Origin: Salmonirosea aquatica
Lineage (GTDB): Bacteria; Bacteroidota; Bacteroidia; Cytophagales; Spirosomataceae
DNA: 64,000 bases
Assembly: GCF_009296315.1 (NCBI RefSeq)
Contig: NZ_WHLY01000004.1
Coordinates: 246,754 to 310,753 of the forward strand
Direction: 5' to 3'
This document shows, one piece after another, positions 59,938 through 64,000 of this stretch. The notes under the pieces were generated by a model that saw only the letters and a list, made by a program, of their open reading frames with translations, did not search any database and was not told the origin of the DNA. Each line of letters opens with the position of its first letter. Position 1 is the first letter of the stretch. Position numbers and translations under genes: made by a program.

Positions 59938-60490
59938 ATGAAACAGACCTTTGGCTATGCTCGGTCTCGACGGCCGACCAGAAACCGACACCCAGATCGA
60001 CGCCTTGCAGGAATATGGCTGCGACCGCATTTTCCAGGAAAAGATTTCCGGCCTGTCGGTCCAGCGCCCTGCCTGGATAAAATGCTCTCGCTCCTGCGCC
60101 CTGGTGATACGGTGGTTGTCTCGCGTTTCTCGCGCCTGGGCGCAGCCGCGACCACCTGATCAGCCTGATCGCAGTTTCTGCCAGCGGGGCATCATCTTCA
60201 AGGCGTTGGATCTGGGCATCGACTCGGCTACCCTTCGGGAAGCTGGTCATCGGCATCTTCGCCGCCTGGCGAGTACGACAGGGAGATGATCCTGGAGAAA
60301 ACCGCGCCGGGCAGCTGCTGGCTAAAGCCAGAGGGAAGCATATCGGCCGCCCATCCGGTGTGAACCGGGAGAATACACCAAGGTCAGGAAAGCCCTTGAA
60401 AAGGCTTGTCGGTCAACGAAATCGCAAACCTGACAGGAATCAGCCTATCCAGTGTGAAGCGCTACGCAAGGCGATGAGTGCCGCAATGCG
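59938..60490 (+). pseudogene. Broken Tn3/Hin-type serine resolvase
   Basis: From ATG 59938 the product is recognisable piecewise across frames: MKQTFGYAR, then VSTADQ, TQIDALQEYGCDRIFQEKIS, LDKMLSLLRPGDTVVVSRFS, GIIFKALDLGIDSAT, KLVIGIFAALA and AGQLLAKARGKHIGRPSG. These are the conserved blocks of an about 190-residue resolvase. At least four single-base indels disrupt it. It probably marks a Tn3-like element or inversion system at this end of the window. Confidence 0.8.
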
Positions 60491-60526
60491 CAAGGGTAGC
60501 TTCCTACAATCAAACCAGTCCCTGCC

Positions 60527-61262
60527 ATGTGCTACCATACCTCACTGAACGTCAAACAGGCTGTCCTGGAAGCCCGCTACCGGCCAGATGCCGAGGGCAA
60601 ACGCTGGGATCCCGTAATCCACGCCAACGCCTATGCCGTGCCGGTATGGCCGCTCGTGACGTCTGAGCAACCCATACCTTCGCTATGCTGATGTGGGGGA
60701 TGATTCCGCTGGGTCAAAACAGTCCAGGATGCCAAAAGCTGCGCACCATGACGATCAACGGCCGTTACGAGCCATGTACGAGAAACCGTCCTTCCGGCTG
60801 CAGCGGGTGCGGAGAAAGGCTGCCTGATCCCCGTTTCGGGCTTCTTCGAGTGGCACACCCAGGGCAAGAAGAAGTACCCTTTCTACATCCGCCCAACAAC
60901 AGGAAATCGTGAGCATTGCGGGCCTGTGGGACGAGTGGGCGATCCGGCACTGGGGAGGTGCATCACTACACATGCTGACCCAGCCCACCAACGCGCTGAT
61001 GGCAAAATACACAACAGCAAAAAGCGGATGCGTGCTGCTGACCAAGAGCAGGAACGGGAATACCTGAAAAGTCTTACAGCAGAAAGAGGTTTTGGAATTA
61101 TTGGCCGAAGCTATGCGGCGAGTGCATTGGAAGCCTACTCCGTCAACAAGCTGATTACTTCCCGTACGAACCGACCGACGTACCGGCCGTGCTGGAACCG
61201 ATACCTACCCGGAATTGCTATCTGTTATAAGACAAGTAGTATCCTATCTGATTTACAGCTAA
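60527..61262 (+). pseudogene. Broken SRAP (YedK/HMCES-type) peptidase
   Basis: ATG 60527 begins MCYHTSLNVKQAVLEARYRP, with the catalytic Cys2 typical of SOS response-associated peptidases that cross-link to abasic sites. Later blocks in other frames are LIPVSGFFEWHTQGKKKYPF, EIVSIAGLWDEWA, MLTQPTNALMAKIHNSKKRM and DVPAVLEPIP. Several indels break it. It is convergent with the UmuC fragment. Confidence 0.8.
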
Positions 61263-61675
61263 ATGCCCAGCGGGTGGTGGGGCACTTCGACTTGCGCTCC
61301 TGGCGCATCAGCCAGGAGCGGTCGAAGCCCATGGCGCCACCTTCACGTGTCGCGCCCATGCGCTGGTTGAGCCGGTCCAGCACGGCCATCGCTTGCGGTC
61401 GGCCTCCCGATGCGCTCGTTCATGGCGAACAGGTCGGTCTGGATGTAGTCCTGGTGCACGATGGGCTGACCAGGATACCGGCTTTCTTGTAGCGTACTGC
61501 TCGCGGTAGATCAGCTCCAGCGCTTGGCCGCGCAGGCGATCAGCTTCCATGCTCGAATTCGAGCACACCGGCAGGGCACCGACTTGGTCCCGTAGTACTG
61601 GGGCCGGTCCTCCCAGAGTCCCTGCGTAAGCATTGCCGACAACTCTGGTGTCTTGGCGTTTTGAACCAACGAGAG
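61225..61675 (-). pseudogene. C-terminal fragment of a UmuC-type Y-family DNA polymerase
   Basis: Read leftward across frames, blocks match the UmuC tail: SVALPVSSNS-like LPVCSNSSMEADRL, LELIYREQYATRKP, QTDLFAMNERIGRP-like sequence, MAVLDRLNQRMGATREGG and GAMGFDRSWLMRQERKS, then TTRW. The latter two are the DUF4113 tail of UmuC. The N-terminal polymerase domain is not present to the right of 61675, so the gene is truncated as well as frameshifted. It overlaps the SRAP gene tail to tail. Confidence 0.7.
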
Positions 61676-61919
61676 ATCGTTGGCTCGATTCGCGGTCCGA
61701 TTTACATGAAGTCAATTTCTTGCGAAGTCATGTTTGTGATTCTGCATTACGGTCAAATACAGGTCGGACATTTTGTTAGGTTGTACAAAGCCTGCCTGGT
61801 TTTTGCCCATTGTGTCCGATTTGGATCCCGGCATTTTACCGCAACTAATTTCCTGCCTATAAGTAGTGATTTCAAGAAAAAGAGACTAGCTTGTTGAGTA
61901 AATCCCGCTGACGATCATC

Positions 61920-64000
61920 ATGATAGGTTCGCTATCCGGCCTTACTCGTTTGTCACTCTTCTTATTCAGCGGAGCAAGCCTTGCGCCCAAACACGATTCT
62001 TGAACTGTCAGCACCCTCCGGGCATTGATCCCACGAGATGCCGACATTCGCCAGGATAGCCGGGGATACTCTGGCTAGCACCGGCTCGGGCCTGCTCCGG
62101 TATGATGGCACACTGGAGGGTGTACAGCATGATCCGAAAACCGCAAATTCGCTGGCCGGGACAATGTCAGAAGCATTTGCCCCACGCGTGATGGGTTGAT
62201 TTGGATCGGTGGATGGAGCGCAGGCCTAGATGTATGAACCCGGAAACGGAAAATTCACGCACTATGAGGTGGTGGAAACAAAGGAATAAGGTATGAAAAA
62301 CTCGATCAGTGCGCTTCTGGAAGATCACTTGGGAAATCTCTGGGTAGGCACGGTAGGCGGCTTATATCGTTTTGAGAAGCGACAGGCAAATTCACTCCTT
62401 ATAATCGATTGCAGGCAACCCGGACTATCAGTCATCCGCACGTCAGCAGTATTTTCGAGGACAAACAAGGCACCTCTGGGTCGGAACCGGCGATCAGGGC
62501 AGCTTGAAGACGATGGAGGGCGGCTTAATAAGCTTGACCGGAAACATCCACATTCACCGTTCTGCACAATCCCGCGATCGAACAGTTGATTGAAAACAGG
62601 AATTGGCCATTTTTGAAGACAGCCGCGGGACTTTCTGGTCGGACGGGTGGAGATGGATTGACACTTTCGATCGGAAAACCGGAAAATTCACCCGGCATTC
62701 TTTTCAGGAAGCACATTCCGACCGGCTCAGCTGTCCGTTCCCAAAAGAAAAAAACCTGCGTTCTTTCCCCACCAATGGAATCAGGTTTTTCCTGGAAGAT
62801 CCGGCAGGTGGCATCTGGATCGGGACGCTCGACGGGGGCGAACCGGTACGATCCGAAATCGGGGCTGGTGACTTCGTACAAAACCGCCGAAGACGGTCTG
62901 CCTGATTTCAACCTTCTTTCCGCCTGCCGCACCAGGGACGGTACGCTTTGGGTAGGGACCATACCGGGGGCATCTTATCAAAATCACCACAAAGTATAGC
63001 CCGATCACGGAAGTGGAAATGCCCTCGGGCATCCATTATTTCGAAGAAGATTCGACGGGTACGTTATGGATCGGGTCGATCGTAGGCTTGCTGACCGGTG
63101 ATTTTGTTTCAAGAGAAGCATCCAAATGGCTCGTCGAGGCTTCGAAGCAAACTTCACTTTCGACGATCACGTAACCCGGCTAAACCCGACAGGCAGGGAA
63201 ACCGCTGGATTTCCTGGAACAATGGGTTATACCGGTATGAGCGCAGGATTGGCAGGCATTCCACCGGGAAATTCACGCATTACCGGCACGATTCATCAGA
63301 CGTTTCGAGCATCAGTCCGGGCGAGGCGGCTGGCTATTACCAGGACCGGGCCGGCACAGATTGGGTGCTCACCGCAGGGGGTCTGGACAAACTGGATACC
63401 CGTTCCGGAAAATTCACGCATTACCGCATGATGACCGGGATAGCAATTCCATCAGCAATAATTACATTCTGACCGTCATCGAAGACCGTACAGGCGCATT
63501 CTGGGTCGGGACCAACGGTGGCGGGCTGAACCTGATGGACCGGAAAACGGGGAAATTCGCACATTTCCTGCCATGGAGCATTGTCACACAGCTGGTAGAG
63601 GATGCGGCGGGCACCTTATGGGTGGCTTCCACCGCAGGCTGCACTACTACGACCGGAAACGCGGCGTTTTCATAGCCTTCACAGACCAAGCTCGGGCAAG
63701 CCGCTTCCTTTTGTAAAAGCATTCATCGAAGATAATCACAGAAATTTGTGGGTGGCCGTCACGAATGGTATTGCCGCATAAGTGCTGACCGGCGCTCGTT
63801 GCGGCTATTTGGTGCCAATTATGGCATTTCGCCGGTGAAGATTTCTTTTTTGGGGGAAGCTACAAAAGGCGGGACGGCAGTATTTATTTCGGTAGCATGG
63901 ACAGGTACTTCCATTTCCAGCCGAAGAATTGTTAAAGAATCGCCCATCGCACCCTTACTGAATTTTGCCGCTTTCCGGGTACATAACCGCACCATCACGC
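61920..64000 (+). pseudogene. Broken two-component propeller sensor (hybrid kinase N-terminus), continues beyond window
   Basis: Repeated Reg_prop units are found in shifting frames: GLIWIGGWSAGLD, LEDHLGNLWVGTVGGLYRFE, GTLWVGTGD, GGLNKLDRKT, GGIWIGTLDGG, FWVGTNGGGLNLMDRKTGKF, GTLWVASTAG and NLWVAVTNGI. Near the window end a Y_Y_Y-like segment (DRYFHFQPEEL) follows the propeller. Such propellers are the periplasmic sensor half of Bacteroidota hybrid histidine kinases for polysaccharide or other ligands. More than ten indels disrupt the frame; kinase domains would lie outside the window. Confidence 0.75.

Overview
The window looks like Bacteroidota DNA, most likely order Cytophagales. The evidence is the Bacteroidota-type conjugation genes (TraG/VirB4 ATPase, DUF4133, DUF4134, a VirD4 coupling protein with several N-terminal membrane helices), DUF1896- and DUF932-type accessory genes, a hybrid-sensor type propeller gene, and promoters of the TTG-N19-TAnnTTTG kind. 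I cannot name genus or species. I see no tRNA, rRNA, CRISPR array or convincing plasmid replication initiator.

Region 1 (1-28,250) is the backbone of a conjugative plasmid or integrative conjugative element. A leftward operon (6859 to 1) encodes mating-pore parts: a ParA-like ATPase, two unknown proteins, three tandem VirB2-like DUF4134 proteins, DUF4133 (VirB3-like), the TraG/VirB4 ATPase and the start of a VirB5-like protein. Rightward genes encode a relaxosome protein, a relaxase, ParA, ParB, two lipoproteins (one leftward), the VirD4-type coupling protein, an M23 peptidase (leftward), a Toprim protein, a DUF932 protein, a very large DNA methylase/helicase, a GNAT enzyme and a membrane LuxR regulator. 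A 21-bp palindrome recurs three times, next to traG and on both sides of parAB, and is a candidate partition site. The Toprim and methylase/helicase genes are each frameshifted exactly inside a perfect inverted repeat; in the second case the insertion looks copied from the opposite arm.

Region 2 (28,249-37,700) is an accessory island starting with a serine recombinase. Its core is a divergent six-gene cluster. Leftward are an MBL-fold hydrolase, a fused E2-E1-JAB ubiquitin-type protein and a four-helix membrane protein (frameshifted in a G tract). Rightward are an ECF-like sigma factor, a small charged protein and an ImmA/IrrE metalloprotease. An AlbA_2/Schlafen-type regulator follows. I rate this the best candidate for an incompletely described system: ubiquitin-like chemistry with a membrane effector, under a protease-gated sigma factor.

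Region 3 (38,200-45,305) is a His-Xaa-Ser (Hxs) radical-SAM peptide system, hxsA-hxsD-hxsB-hxsC, tightly coupled to an SGNH hydrolase/propeller fusion and an MBOAT O-acyltransferase.

Region 4 (45,600-54,600) holds a low-GC orphan gene, an array of tiny genes separated by strong terminators (one SymE-like, one interrupted by TAG), and a type I restriction-modification locus (XRE regulator, hsdM, hsdR) in which a pentapeptide-repeat membrane protein sits where hsdS is expected.

Region 5 (54,700-59,750) is an AT-rich, multiply frameshifted gene for a KAP-like membrane NTPase, possibly anti-phage. Region 6 (59,900-64,000) holds a resolvase, an SRAP peptidase, a UmuC tail and a two-component propeller sensor, all broken by many indels; this is either decayed DNA or low-quality contig-end sequence. 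Several other frameshifts (4TM effector, hxsC, MBOAT, pentapeptide protein, KAP gene) lie in homopolymers and may be base-calling errors.
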